Shown: positions 8,160 to 16,060, counted from the first letter of the stretch. The stretch is 33,691 nt of DNA from Rhizobium sp. Q54 (GCA_945907245.1 CAMDTB010000035.1:1-33691); one strand, 5' to 3'. Notes: generated by a model not told the origin, from the sequence alone. A program made the numbers and translations.

Positions 8160-8246
8160 TTGTCATCCCGGCGAAGGCCGGGACCCAGAACGGGGACGGG
8201 TCACAGCCCTGTGATCACTGGGTCCCGGCCTTCGCCGGGATGACAA
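8160..8246. repeat. Intergenic palindromic repeat, copy 1
   Basis: A perfect 29-bp inverted repeat (8160-8188 with 8218-8246) built on tcatcccggcgaaggccggg. The central 29 nt contain a smaller hairpin (tcacag / ctgtga at 8201-8214). It fills the gap between two convergent genes. A second copy with the same arm sequence except one position lies at 13309-13395. I recall short palindromic repeats of this kind from many alphaproteobacterial genomes; here it could also act as a bidirectional terminator. Confidence 0.9.
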
Positions 8247-8264
8247 GTTTAGGGGTAAACGAGC

Positions 8265-8897
8265 CTACCCCCGCAAATCCCCCTGCCACCCGTTCCGGTG
8301 GACGAAGTCGCTCACCGGCCGCCTTGCCAGCGGGCCGAAATTGATTGCCGGCCAGCCCACGGGAATGAATGCCGCGATGTACACGTCCGACGGGATGTCG
8401 AGCAGCTCGCGCAGCTCCTTCTCGCAGGTGTTCTGGTAGGTGGTGAAGCAGGTGCCCAGCCCCAGTGCGCGCGCGGCCACGGTGATGTTCTGCGCCGCCG
8501 GGTAAAGCGCCGACCAGACGAACTGCTCGGTGGGCGCCTGGGGCGGATAGACCTTCTTGCCGCAGACCAGGATGATCACCGGGATGTCTCCCAGGGTGCG
8601 CGCCATGTTCTGCGTGCCCTGGAGCATGCGGCGGTTGACGTCGTCGAGGGCGTCGAGGCCGCCCATGCTTTTCTGGATGCCTTCCACCGTGGCGTCGATC
8701 ACCTCGGTGATCTTTTCCGACAGCTTCTGCTTGATCGCCCGGTCGGTGATCACGATGAAGTCCCAGCCCTGCGAGTTGCCCGGGCTGGGCGCGCGCGTCG
8801 CGGCGTACAGGATCTTGTCGACCAGTTCGTCGGGCACCGGGTCCTTCTTGAAGAACCGCACCGCCCGGCAGGTTTCCATCGCCTCAAAAACGTCCAA
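8265..8897 (-). CDS. Nitroreductase family protein
   Basis: About 210 residues of FMN-dependent nitroreductase type. The start 'DVFEAMETCRAVRFF' includes the usual arginine-x-x-arginine FMN phosphate contact, followed by 'ATRAPSPGNSQGWDFIVI' and, near the C-terminal third, 'ARALGLGTCF'. Members reduce nitro groups, quinones or enones with NAD(P)H, and the substrate is unknown here. I place the start at TTG 8897 because GGAGG lies five bases upstream; the frame opens four codons earlier at another TTG that lies inside this ribosome-binding site, and an internal ATG six codons downstream lacks one. Confidence 0.87.
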   Translation of the reverse strand: MDVFEAMETCRAVRFFKKDPVPDELVDKILYAATRAPSPGNSQGWDFIVITDRAIKQKLSEKITEVIDATVEGIQKSMGGLDALDDVNRRMLQGTQNMARTLGDIPVIILVCGKKVYPPQAPTEQFVWSALYPAAQNITVAARALGLGTCFTTYQNTCEKELRELLDIPSDVYIAAFIPVGWPAINFGPLARRPVSDFVHRNGWQGDLRG

Positions 8898-9046
8898 TTT
8901 CGCCTCCAATTCCTCGTTTGCGGCACCACTCTAGCCTGAATTTTTCGTGAAGGAGAGCCGATGCCGCGATACCGCCGCTGATCGGCGGTTCATTTGCCCC
9001 GTTTTCGGGGTTGAGGTCCAAGAAGCAACAATCTGGAGGGCAGATC

Positions 9047-9196
9047 ATGAAGACCGAAACCATCAAGAAGCTTGCCGTCGTCGCGCTGGTTACCCTGGTC
9101 GCCGCCTGCAATACGGTCCAGGGCGCCGGCAAGGACGTCGAGAGCATCGGCAAGGCCGGCGAGCGGACTTTGGACAAGGCCAAGGAAGGCATGTAA
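9047..9196 (+). CDS. Entericidin-like small lipoprotein, copy 1
   Basis: A 49-residue lipoprotein precursor: lysine-rich N-terminus (MKTETIKK), hydrophobic core, lipobox LVAAC with C21 as the lipidated residue, then 'NTVQGAGKDVESIGKAGER', the hallmark of the entericidin A/B family. These are small membrane lipoproteins linked in enterobacteria to an antidote/toxin pair and cell lysis in stationary phase; function in alphaproteobacteria is not settled. A strong GGAGGG ribosome-binding site is eight bases upstream of ATG 9047. It is followed by its own terminator and then a second copy, showing that the pair arose by tandem duplication. Confidence 0.9.
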   Translation: MKTETIKKLAVVALVTLVAACNTVQGAGKDVESIGKAGERTLDKAKEGM

Positions 9197-9221
9197 GCCC
9201 TGCCATCAGCCACGCTACCGG

Positions 9222-9256
9222 GCCGCGCGCGCCGCTGGGCGAGCGCGGCTTTTTCC
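9222..9256 (+). terminator. Intrinsic terminator after entericidin-like copy 1
   Basis: Stem gccgcgc (9222-9228) with gcgcggc (9243-9249), then TTTTTCC. A classic stem plus T run, 25 bases after the stop codon. Confidence 0.8.
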
Positions 9257-9386
9257 TTGGTGTCGTGGTACCGCCATATTTTCACCGGCCTCGAACTTTT
9301 TGCCGCCTCGCGGCGTTATCGCTTCATGCTGCCTCCCAGAAGGGACGTGGCGGCGAAGCTACCGTTGCATCCCAGGAGGTTTGAAC

Positions 9387-9548
9387 ATGAAGTCGGATAC
9401 CATCAAGAAGCTGATGATCGTGGCCGTCGTCGCGGCGCTGGGCGCCTGCAACACGGTGCAGGGCGCGGGCAAGGACGTCGAGAGCGTCGGCAAGGCCGGC
9501 GAGCGCGAGATGGACAAGGCCCAGGACAAGCCGCTCGATCCCAAGTAG
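9387..9548 (+). CDS. Entericidin-like small lipoprotein, copy 2
   Basis: A 53-residue paralogue of the preceding gene. It has the same plan: MKSDTIKK, a hydrophobic core, the lipobox ALGAC (C21), then 'NTVQGAGKDVESVGKAGER'. It differs in the tail, which is longer and more charged (EMDKAQDKPLDPK). AGGAGG precedes ATG 9387 at normal spacing. Because copy 1 has its own terminator, this gene probably has its own promoter in the 190-bp gap, allowing separate expression of the two lipoproteins, as expected if they act as an antagonistic pair. That role is inferred from enterobacterial entericidins, not shown here. Confidence 0.9.
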   Translation: MKSDTIKKLMIVAVVAALGACNTVQGAGKDVESVGKAGEREMDKAQDKPLDPK

Positions 9549-9572
9549 TAAGCCCGAGCATCGACACGTTCA

Positions 9573-9596
9573 GGGGAGCCTCCGGGCTCCCCTTTT
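9573..9596 (+). terminator. Intrinsic terminator after entericidin-like copy 2
   Basis: An 8-bp perfect stem (ggggagcc 9573-9580 with ggctcccc 9585-9592), tetraloop tccg, then TTTT. Confidence 0.88.
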
Positions 9597-9690
9597 CGTC
9601 CAGGCGGGCGGCTTCCGTGCCTGCGACTCATGGGCGCCAAAGAAAAGGACGCGGAAATCCGCGCCCTCTTCCGATCGGATAAGCCGATGC

Positions 9691-10494
9691 CTACGCGTCG
9701 TAGCCGGGGTTCTCGCGGTCCAGCTTGCGCAGTAGGGCCGGCCAGCTCAGCTTGCCCGTGCCGCCGTCGAACGCCCACTGGACCAGCCCGGCGGTGTGCT
9801 CGGGCATGCCCTGGTTCGGCAGGTTGAGGTTCTCGATGCCGGCGGACAGCGCCTTCACCTGATAGGTGCAGGCGCGCTCGAGATAATAGAGCCGCATGAA
9901 GGCGTCGGCGCAGTTCTTGCCGACGGTCAGCAGGCCGTGGTTGCGCAGCACCATGCAGTGCTTGTCGCCCATGTCGGCCAGCAGACGCTCGCGCTCGTCC
10001 AGGTCCAGCGCCACGCCCTCGTAATCGTGATAGGCGATGTCGCCCCACAGGGTCATGGCGGTCTGGGAGATCGGCAGGAGGCCGTGCTTCTGCGCCGCCA
10101 CCGCCACGCCGTCATCCGAATGGGTATGGATGACGCAGTTGGCGGTCTCGCTGTGCATGTGCATGGCGCTGTGGATGGTGAAGCCCGCGGCGTTGACATA
10201 GTGCGGCGTCGAGTGCTGCGGCTTGCCCGACAGATCGATCTTCACCAGGCTCGACGCGGTGATCTCCTCGAAGGTCAGGCCGTAGGGATTGATCAGGAAG
10301 TGGTGCTCCGGCCCCGGAACGCGCGCCGAGATGTGGGTGAACACCAGATCGTCCCAGCCATGCAGCGCCACCAGGCGGTAGGTCGCGGCCAGGTCGAGGC
10401 GGACCTGCCATTCAGCCGCCGAGATGGCGTTACGGTCGAAAGGCGGCAAGGTGGCGCGGTCCACCTTGATCGCCACGGATTGCTGCTGTGCCAT
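9691..10494 (-). CDS. Class II aldolase/adducin-family protein
   Basis: A 267-residue protein with the zinc-dependent class II aldolase/adducin fold. Zinc ligands are visible as HTH (H123, H125) and the histidine in LRNHGLL (H186). The segment 'GWDDLVFTHISARVP' (46-60) and 'INPYGLTFEEI' (68-78) are the usual phosphate/substrate loop and acid region. Enzymes of this type cleave or epimerise small sugar phosphates or decarboxylate acids; many longer (about 260 aa) bacterial members have no assigned substrate. It is a single gene on the minus strand, 94 bases downstream of the D-2-hydroxyacid dehydrogenase, and may share its transcript. Confidence 0.88.
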   Translation of the reverse strand: MAQQQSVAIKVDRATLPPFDRNAISAAEWQVRLDLAATYRLVALHGWDDLVFTHISARVPGPEHHFLINPYGLTFEEITASSLVKIDLSGKPQHSTPHYVNAAGFTIHSAMHMHSETANCVIHTHSDDGVAVAAQKHGLLPISQTAMTLWGDIAYHDYEGVALDLDERERLLADMGDKHCMVLRNHGLLTVGKNCADAFMRLYYLERACTYQVKALSAGIENLNLPNQGMPEHTAGLVQWAFDGGTGKLSWPALLRKLDRENPGYDA

Positions 10495-10588
10495 GTGTTC
10501 CGTCTCCAGAGTCGCTGAGTTGTCCCATTGTGGTCCTGACCGGTAACACCGTCAACCGATGCTCCCGGCGGTCTCGGTTGCGTGCCGG

Positions 10589-11560
10589 TCAGCCGTTGAT
10601 GTCGTCCACCACCAGCCGCAACGTCTCGCCCTTCAGATAGCGCGTCAGGTTTCCAAGGAAAACCTCGTCGCCGCGGGCGATGTTCATGGGGCTGTCGGCG
10701 GCGCAGTGCGCGCTCAGCATGACGCGGGGATGATCCCAGAACGGACTGTCGGTCGGCAGCGGCTCCTTCTCGAACACATCCAGGATCGCCATGGACGGCT
10801 TGCCCCTGTCGAGGCCCGCGAGCAGCGCATCCTCGTCGACCAGCCGGCCGCGGGCGATGTTGACGAACAGCGATTCGTCCTTCATGGCGGCGATGAACTC
10901 GGCGTTCACCAGCTTGTCGGTGTCGTCCGAATGGGGCGCCGCCAGCACGACGACGTCGGCGCGCGGCACTGCCGTGAGGACTTGGTCCGGCGTGATCATC
11001 TCGTCGGCCGGATCATTGCCCGACGGCGTGCGGCGGACGCCGATCACACTGGCGCCGAAGGCGCGGGCGCGGACGCCGATCTCGCGGCCGATGGCGCCGT
11101 AGCCGATCACCAGCCAGGTGGTGCCCGAGATGTCGCGGAACGGATGCCGGCGCCATTCGTGCGCCCGCTGCTTGGCAACGCGGCCGGCGGCGTCCTGGAA
11201 GGCTTCCAGGGTCCGCGCCAGAACAAATTCGGAAATGGCGATGCCCTGGGCATCGCTGCGGGTCATGATCGCGCCCGTGGCGGCGACCTTGGCGAAGATC
11301 GGATGGTCGAACCCGGCGGCGCCGGACTGGAACCATTTGAGACCCCTGGCCGCCGTCAGCAGGGCGAAGTTGGCGCGGCTGGGCCCGGTCACGTAAAGGT
11401 CCGTCGACGCCCAGGCGATGTCGAACCGGGCGTCTTCCGCCGCCACGGGTTTTCCGTTCACCGTCAGGCTGCCGTCCGGGTGAATCAGCAGCGGGGTGAC
11501 GCCTTGCGGCATCCTGTCGCGGATGCGGTCGTAAGCTGGCGCGTAGATCAGCAGATTCAT
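10589..11560 (-). CDS. D-2-hydroxyacid dehydrogenase (NAD(P)-dependent)
   Basis: A 323-residue member of the D-isomer-specific 2-hydroxyacid dehydrogenase family. Its NAD(P)-binding loop GYGAIG is at 153-158, catalytic arginine R237 in NIARGRLVDEDAL, glutamate E266 in EKEP and the proton-donor histidine H285 in SAHCA. It would interconvert a 2-oxoacid and a D-2-hydroxyacid; hydroxypyruvate/glyoxylate-type substrates are common in the family but not determinable here. ATG 11560 is chosen because GGGAGAAA lies just upstream; the frame stays open upstream to 11716 without support. It is divergent from the acyl-CoA ligase gene. Confidence 0.9.
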   Translation of the reverse strand: MNLLIYAPAYDRIRDRMPQGVTPLLIHPDGSLTVNGKPVAAEDARFDIAWASTDLYVTGPSRANFALLTAARGLKWFQSGAAGFDHPIFAKVAATGAIMTRSDAQGIAISEFVLARTLEAFQDAAGRVAKQRAHEWRRHPFRDISGTTWLVIGYGAIGREIGVRARAFGASVIGVRRTPSGNDPADEMITPDQVLTAVPRADVVVLAAPHSDDTDKLVNAEFIAAMKDESLFVNIARGRLVDEDALLAGLDRGKPSMAILDVFEKEPLPTDSPFWDHPRVMLSAHCAADSPMNIARGDEVFLGNLTRYLKGETLRLVVDDING

Positions 11561-11684
11561 GGTATTTCTCCCTCGACTCGCTACATAACAGGGCGAACGG
11601 GAACATGCGAGGTTGCTGGTTGCCAGCTTCTCGCTAAAATCCCGCCCCATGGGAAGACGGATCTGAACGGGAGCAGCGGCAGTC

Positions 11685-13283
11685 ATGCCTGAATATAAAT
11701 TGAAAGAAGCATTCAACGTCGGCGACAGCGCGCGCTATCACGCCGAGCGTACGCCGGACAAGATCGCGACCATCTACGAGGATCGCGTCACCACGTTCGC
11801 GCAGCTCGACCGCTACGGCAACCAGGTCGCCAACGGCCTGATCAAGCTCGGCGTGAAGCCGCAGGAGCGCGTCGGCTATTACGGCAAGAACACCGATTTC
11901 CACCCGCAGATCCTGTCGGGCGTCAGCAAGGCCAACGCCGTGCTGGTGCCGGTCAACTGGCGCCTGGCGCCGCCCGAGGTGCAGTTCGTCCTCGACGACG
12001 CCGACGTGAAGGTGCTGTTCGTCAGCAGCGAGTTCGCGCCGCTCGTGGCGCAGCTTAAGGACCAGCTGCCGGCGCTGCAGCACGTCTACGTGCTCGAGGG
12101 CGCCTACAAGGACTGGAGCGACTTCGCGCAGTGGCGTGACTCGCAGGACGACAAGGACACCGCCATCCATTCTGCGCCGCGCGACGTCTATGTGCAGCTC
12201 TACACCAGCGGCACCACCGGCCGTCCCAAGGGTGTGCAGATCCCCAACGACGCGGCCTATCTCGGCTGGACCGGCGAGCCGCCGGACCCCACGCTGCTGG
12301 AGGGCACCTGGAAGGCGTACAACCCGGACGAGGTGTCGCTGTGCATCGCGCCGAACTTCCACCTGTCCGGCAATGGCTCGATCCTGGGCAATCTGCGCAT
12401 GGGCACCACCGTGGTGATCCACCCGGACTTCGACGCCCAGCGCATGGTCGACGCCGTGCTGCAGTACCGGGTCGCCAAGATCTTCATGGTGCCGGCGGTG
12501 CTGAAGATCCTGCTCGACAAGGCCCGCCAGGGCGCCGACCTCAGCTCGATCAAGCTGATCAGCTACGGTGCCTCGCCGATCCCGCCCGAGCTGATGCGCG
12601 AGGCGGTCGAGGTGATCGGCTGCGGCTTCGTGCAGATGTACGGCATGACCGAGATCGCCGGCACGGCCACGTTCCTTGAGCCGGCCGACCACACCCTGAC
12701 GCCGACCGAGAAGATGAAGAGCTGCGGCAAGCCCAGCGAACTGCATGAACTGCGAATCGTCGATCCGGTCACCCGCCAGGACCTTCCGGTGCGCACGCCC
12801 GGCGAGATCGCCATCCGCACCGCCGCGCCGATGGTCGGCTATTACAAGCGGGACGAGGACACGGCCAAGGTGCTGGACAGCGAAGGCTGGTACTACACCG
12901 GCGACGTCGGCATGGTGGACGAGGAAGGCTACCTCTATATCCAGGACCGCCTGAAGGACATGATCGTCACCGGCGGCGAGAACGTCTACTCGGCCGAGGT
13001 CGAGGCCGCGCTCTACGAGCACCCCGCGGTCAAGGAAGCCGCCGTCATCGGCATCCCCAGCGAGCGCTGGGGCGAGGAGGTCAAGGCCATCGTGGCGCTG
13101 GAGCCCGGCAAGACCCTGACCGCTGACGAGCTGATCAGCTTCGCGCGCAGCCATATCGCCGGCTACAAGGTGCCGAAGTCGGTCGACTTCGTCCCCGAGC
13201 TCCCGCGCAACGGCACCGGCAAGCTGATGAAGCACGTCCTGCGCGAGCCCTACTGGGCCGGCCGCGAGCGTCAGGTGAGCTGA
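11685..13283 (+). CDS. Acyl-CoA synthetase (AMP-forming, fatty-acid-CoA ligase type)
   Basis: A 532-residue adenylate-forming enzyme. The ATP loop YTSGTTGRPKG is at 173-183, the MYGMTEIAG motif follows in the middle, then 'GWYYTGDVG', the hinge 'DRLKDMIVTGGENVYSAEVE', and the catalytic lysine near the C-terminus in NGTGKLMK. It activates a carboxylic acid through an acyl-AMP and then forms the CoA thioester. The chain length or aromatic nature of the acid cannot be read. A GGGAG ribosome-binding site sits rather far (about 11 bases) upstream of ATG 11685. A palindromic repeat follows, between this gene and the convergent scaffold gene. Confidence 0.93.
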   Translation: MPEYKLKEAFNVGDSARYHAERTPDKIATIYEDRVTTFAQLDRYGNQVANGLIKLGVKPQERVGYYGKNTDFHPQILSGVSKANAVLVPVNWRLAPPEVQFVLDDADVKVLFVSSEFAPLVAQLKDQLPALQHVYVLEGAYKDWSDFAQWRDSQDDKDTAIHSAPRDVYVQLYTSGTTGRPKGVQIPNDAAYLGWTGEPPDPTLLEGTWKAYNPDEVSLCIAPNFHLSGNGSILGNLRMGTTVVIHPDFDAQRMVDAVLQYRVAKIFMVPAVLKILLDKARQGADLSSIKLISYGASPIPPELMREAVEVIGCGFVQMYGMTEIAGTATFLEPADHTLTPTEKMKSCGKPSELHELRIVDPVTRQDLPVRTPGEIAIRTAAPMVGYYKRDEDTAKVLDSEGWYYTGDVGMVDEEGYLYIQDRLKDMIVTGGENVYSAEVEAALYEHPAVKEAAVIGIPSERWGEEVKAIVALEPGKTLTADELISFARSHIAGYKVPKSVDFVPELPRNGTGKLMKHVLREPYWAGRERQVS

Positions 13284-13308
13284 ACCGCTCGAGCGCAACA
13301 ACAAAGGT

Positions 13309-13395
13309 TGTCATCCCGGCGAAAGCCGGGACCCAGCCCTTTCTTGCAATATCAATATCTTACGAGACTGGGTCCCGGCTTTCGCCGGGATGACA
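13309..13395. repeat. Intergenic palindromic repeat, copy 2
   Basis: A perfect 28-bp inverted repeat (13309-13336 with 13368-13395), the same arms as copy 1 at 8160-8246 except for one base (gaaagcc in place of gaaggcc). The compensating change is present in the other arm. The central loop is unrelated and AT-rich. Like copy 1 it separates two convergent genes. Confidence 0.9.
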
Positions 13396-13414
13396 GTCTT
13401 GTTTATGGGACGAG

Positions 13415-13882
13415 TTACGACCGTTTGGTGAGCTGTTCGCCAGCAGCAACCCCGTCCTCGCCCGTCACTGCCGCGATCGCGTCGATCACCGCCTCGAACG
13501 CCAGCATGACCGCGCCGTGGCGGGTCTTGTGCCCGTGCACGGGTGCGAGAATTCCGAGGCCCGCCCAGTCGCCGTGCGGCGGCGGCGCACCGTCGACCAG
13601 CATGGCGCGCAGAATGCCGGCGACCTCGCGCAATTCCACCATGTTCCGTCCCACGACCTTCTCGGCGAGCACGGCGGCCGACGACTGGCCGAGCGCGCAG
13701 GCCTGGATGTCCTGGGCATAGTCGCTCACCACACCGTCCTTCACCATCACGTCCACCGTGATCCGGCTGCCGCACACCGGCGAGACGCGGGTGACGCTGG
13801 CGTCGGGCGCGGCGAGGCGTCCGGTCCGGCCGATGGTGGCGGCGCGACGCAGCACGTCCTTGTTGTAGAGGGCATCGAGCAT
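13415..13882 (-). CDS. IscU/NifU-like iron-sulfur scaffold-type protein lacking the third cysteine
   Basis: A 155-residue protein of the IscU/SufU/NifU N-domain fold. It has C37 in 'SPVCGSR' and C62 in 'QACALGQSSAA', which match the first two cluster ligands. At the expected third-cysteine position, in 'TRHGAVMLAFEAV', there is glycine G123 (preceded by H122). Canonical scaffolds need the third cysteine, so this may be a specialised or non-assembling relative. It lies 32 bases downstream of mobB on the same strand, so a link with molybdenum enzyme maturation is possible but unproven. Confidence 0.8.
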   Translation of the reverse strand: MLDALYNKDVLRRAATIGRTGRLAAPDASVTRVSPVCGSRITVDVMVKDGVVSDYAQDIQACALGQSSAAVLAEKVVGRNMVELREVAGILRAMLVDGAPPPHGDWAGLGILAPVHGHKTRHGAVMLAFEAVIDAIAAVTGEDGVAAGEQLTKRS

Positions 13883-13914
13883 GGCCGGTTGATATAGGCG
13901 CCGGTCCCCGGCCG

Positions 13915-14424
13915 TCAAACGGTTCCGAGGCCCAGGTGCCGCAGGATGAACGCCGCCACCTGCGCGGGATCGGACCGGCGCAGCACCGGCACGGCGACCG
14001 GCGGCAGGTCGGGTGCGTCGCTGGCGAGAGCGATCACATACGGGTCGTCGAGCGTCAGCAGGCGGCCGTCGAAATCGGGCGGCACCACCTCGATCTTGTC
14101 GTGCGGGTCGCGCTTGAAGCCTTCCACCAGCACGATGTCGGTATCGGGCGAGATCCGCGGCAGCAGGTCCGCCAGCTCCGGCTCGGCGCCGCCGCGCAGC
14201 TCGTGGACCTGCGCCCAGCGTGCGCCCGAGGCGACGATCACGTCGCTGGCGCCCGCCTCGCGGTGCCGGTAGCTGTCCTTGCCCGGCTGGTCGATGTCGA
14301 AGCTGTGATGGGCGTGCTTGATGGTGCCGACCTTCAGGCCGCGGCCGGTGAGCAGTCGGACGAGCTCGACGACCAGCGTCGTCTTGCCGCTGTTCTTCCA
14401 GCCGACGATACCGATCACGTGCAT
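13915..14424 (-). CDS. mobB: Molybdopterin-guanine dinucleotide biosynthesis adaptor protein MobB
   Basis: A 169-residue GTP-binding protein with the P-loop GWKNSGKTT at 8-16 and a typical MobB opening (MHVIGIVG). The segments 'GLKVGTIKHAHHSFDIDQPGKDS' (readable at 30-52) and 'DIVLVEGFKRDPHDKIEV' are diagnostic for the family. It helps MobA attach GMP to molybdopterin, giving the bis-MGD cofactor of DMSO-reductase-type enzymes such as the one at 19234. It is divergent from mobA across a 103-bp gap and precedes the scaffold-like gene on the same strand. Confidence 0.94.
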   Translation of the reverse strand: MHVIGIVGWKNSGKTTLVVELVRLLTGRGLKVGTIKHAHHSFDIDQPGKDSYRHREAGASDVIVASGARWAQVHELRGGAEPELADLLPRISPDTDIVLVEGFKRDPHDKIEVVPPDFDGRLLTLDDPYVIALASDAPDLPPVAVPVLRRSDPAQVAAFILRHLGLGTV

Positions 14425-14464
14425 CAGGGCCGCTCCCCGCTATAGTTGGGGCGTATCCTAGAGC

Positions 14465-14503
14465 GCTTTCAGGCAAGGCGGAATCGCCTTGGCGCCCGAA
14501 AGC
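14465..14503. repeat. Imperfect inverted repeat in the mobB-mobA intergenic region
   Basis: Left arm gctttcaggcaaggcg (14465-14480), 4-nt loop gaat, and right arm extending to 14503 (cgccttggcgcccgaaagc). The arms pair with one mismatch and a two-base bulge. It could be an operator between the divergent genes or a dispersed repeat; only one copy is visible in this window. Confidence 0.5.
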
Positions 14504-14527
14504 CGCGACGAACGGGTTTTACGGCTC

Positions 14528-15142
14528 ATGGAAAATACAGCCACAAGCGGCGTGCTCGGCGTCATCCTGGCGGGCGGTCTGTCGCGCCGCATGGGCGGCG
14601 GCGACAAGGCGTTGCTGCCGCTCGCCGGCAAGCCGGTGCTGCGCCATGTGATCGACCGCCTTGCGCCGCAGGTGGAGCGGCTGATGCTGAACGCCAATGG
14701 TGACCCGAACCGCTGGAAGCGCTTCGCGCTGCCGGTGATCGGCGACACGGTCGATGCCTATCCCGGACCGCTCGCTGGCCTGCTCGCCGCCATGGACTGG
14801 GCGGCTGCCCATGCGCCGTCGTTCGGCTGGGTGGTGACAGCGCCGTGCGATTCGCCCTTCCTGCCGCGCGACCTGGTGGCGCGGCTGCACGCCGCCGTGG
14901 CCGATGCGCCGGCGGCGGTGGCGTCGTCGGGCGGCAGGCTGCACCCGGTCGCGGGCCTTTTCCACATGCGGCTGCGCGACGGCCTGTCGCACTTCCTGGC
15001 GGGCGGCGGGCGCAGGGCCGGGGAGTGGGCCGAACGGATCGGCGCGCGGGCGGCGGATTTCCCGGTGTCGCCGATCGATCCGTTTTTCAACATCAATACG
15101 CCCGAAGAACTGGCCGAGGCCGAGCGGCTGGGCGTAGAGTGA
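14528..15142 (+). CDS. mobA: Molybdenum cofactor guanylyltransferase MobA
   Basis: A 204-residue nucleotidyltransferase with the MobA signature LAGGLSRRMGGGDK at 14-27 (GTP binding). 'YPGPLAGLLAAMDWA' and 'VTAPCDSPFLPRDL' follow, the latter holding the metal-binding aspartate. It transfers GMP from GTP to molybdopterin. Start ATG 14528 is preferred because the LAGG strand begins about 14 residues later; an in-frame TTG at 14489 lies inside an inverted repeat and is unlikely. It is divergent from mobB. The only clear client in the window is the Mo oxidoreductase at 19234. Confidence 0.93.
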   Translation: MENTATSGVLGVILAGGLSRRMGGGDKALLPLAGKPVLRHVIDRLAPQVERLMLNANGDPNRWKRFALPVIGDTVDAYPGPLAGLLAAMDWAAAHAPSFGWVVTAPCDSPFLPRDLVARLHAAVADAPAAVASSGGRLHPVAGLFHMRLRDGLSHFLAGGGRRAGEWAERIGARAADFPVSPIDPFFNINTPEELAEAERLGVE

Positions 15143-15163
15143 GGAAAGAAGGGGAGACGTTCC

Positions 15164-15700
15164 ATGATTGACCTGCCGCTTGGACTGAAGGTGTTCCAGA
15201 ATTCCTACGTGGTGCCGGATATCGACGCGGCGCTGCAGCGCTGGACCGGGAAGCTGGGCGTCGGACCCTTCTATATCTACCGACATCTGGACGCGGGCGA
15301 GATCACCTATCGCGGCAAGCCGGCACGGCTGGATGCGTCGTTCGCGCTGGCGCAGGCCGGCGATATCGAGATCGAGCTGATCCAGCAGCACGACGACAGC
15401 CCCAGCGCCTACCGCGACGTGTTCGGCCCGGACAAGGGCGGGTTTCACCATGTCGGCGTCTGGGTCGACGACTTCGACGCGGTGAAGCTGAAATACGAGC
15501 TGCTCGGCTATCCGGCGGTGACCACGGGCGGGGCGCCCGACATCGGCGGCCGCTTCGCCTACATGGACACCCGCGCCGATCTGGGCGTGATGGTCGAGCT
15601 GGTCGAGAAGCGCCAGGATCTGGTCGATTTCCAGACCATGCTGATCAACGCGGCGAAGGGCTGGGACGGTTCGGACCCGGTGCGTGAGGTGAAGCTCTAG
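15164..15700 (+). CDS. VOC-superfamily (glyoxalase/bleomycin resistance fold) protein
   Basis: A 178-residue vicinal-oxygen-chelate protein. The N-terminal half begins 'LKVFQNSYVVPDIDAALQRW', the usual first strand and helix. The second half has 'GGFHHVGVWVDDFDA' with a metal-ligand histidine and 'LGVMVELVE' with the C-terminal glutamate ligand. Members include lactoylglutathione lyases, dioxygenases and methylmalonyl-CoA epimerase relatives, and no specific reaction is indicated. It begins 21 bases after mobA on the same strand, so it may be co-transcribed. Its stop codon abuts the stop of the convergent small gene with no gap. Confidence 0.85.
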   Translation: MIDLPLGLKVFQNSYVVPDIDAALQRWTGKLGVGPFYIYRHLDAGEITYRGKPARLDASFALAQAGDIEIELIQQHDDSPSAYRDVFGPDKGGFHHVGVWVDDFDAVKLKYELLGYPAVTTGGAPDIGGRFAYMDTRADLGVMVELVEKRQDLVDFQTMLINAAKGWDGSDPVREVKL

Positions 15701-16060
15701 TTATCCTTCGCTTTCGGCCCGGAGCTTCGCATACAGGTCACGCTGGGACTGGTTGATTGCACGCCAGTCGAGATCGATTTCTCGTCGGGATGCTGGAAAC
15801 CAAGCGCGGTATTCTTCATCGTCATACTCGTAATACAGCGTTCCATGGATGCCGTTTGCATCACGTTTATGGACGGGACGGTCCCATAGAGGAGCAAGGA
15901 TAAGATTGGCGGCTTCCTCACCGACCCGGGAAACGAAATCCTCTACGATCTCCATGTCTTGACCGGGCATAGGAAAAATCTTCGCGAATTCCTCGTCCGT
16001 CGCTTGGAAGATGCTGAATGTGGCGTTTACGGCGCCGTCGATAATCTGAATGTTTTTCAC
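15701..16060 (-). CDS. Hypothetical protein, 119 aa
   Basis: I do not recognise this family. The GTG start at 16060 has a clear GGGAG six bases upstream. The frame stays open much further, to 16717, but that region overlaps the next gene antisense and is not supported. The protein is acidic and soluble-looking: no signal peptide or membrane helix, with aromatic/acidic runs such as 'GTLYYEYDDEEYRAWF'. Its base composition is visibly more AT-rich than its neighbours, and codons such as aaa, att and ttt are common. This suggests recent acquisition. It stands alone on the minus strand, stop-to-stop with the VOC gene. Confidence 0.72.
   Translation of the reverse strand: MKNIQIIDGAVNATFSIFQATDEEFAKIFPMPGQDMEIVEDFVSRVGEEAANLILAPLWDRPVHKRDANGIHGTLYYEYDDEEYRAWFPASRREIDLDWRAINQSQRDLYAKLRAESEG

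Noticed and set aside
11634-13304. 556-residue antisense ORF opposite the acyl-CoA ligase gene
   Set aside because: It is open only because of third-base GC bias; the plus-strand protein has all catalytic motifs.
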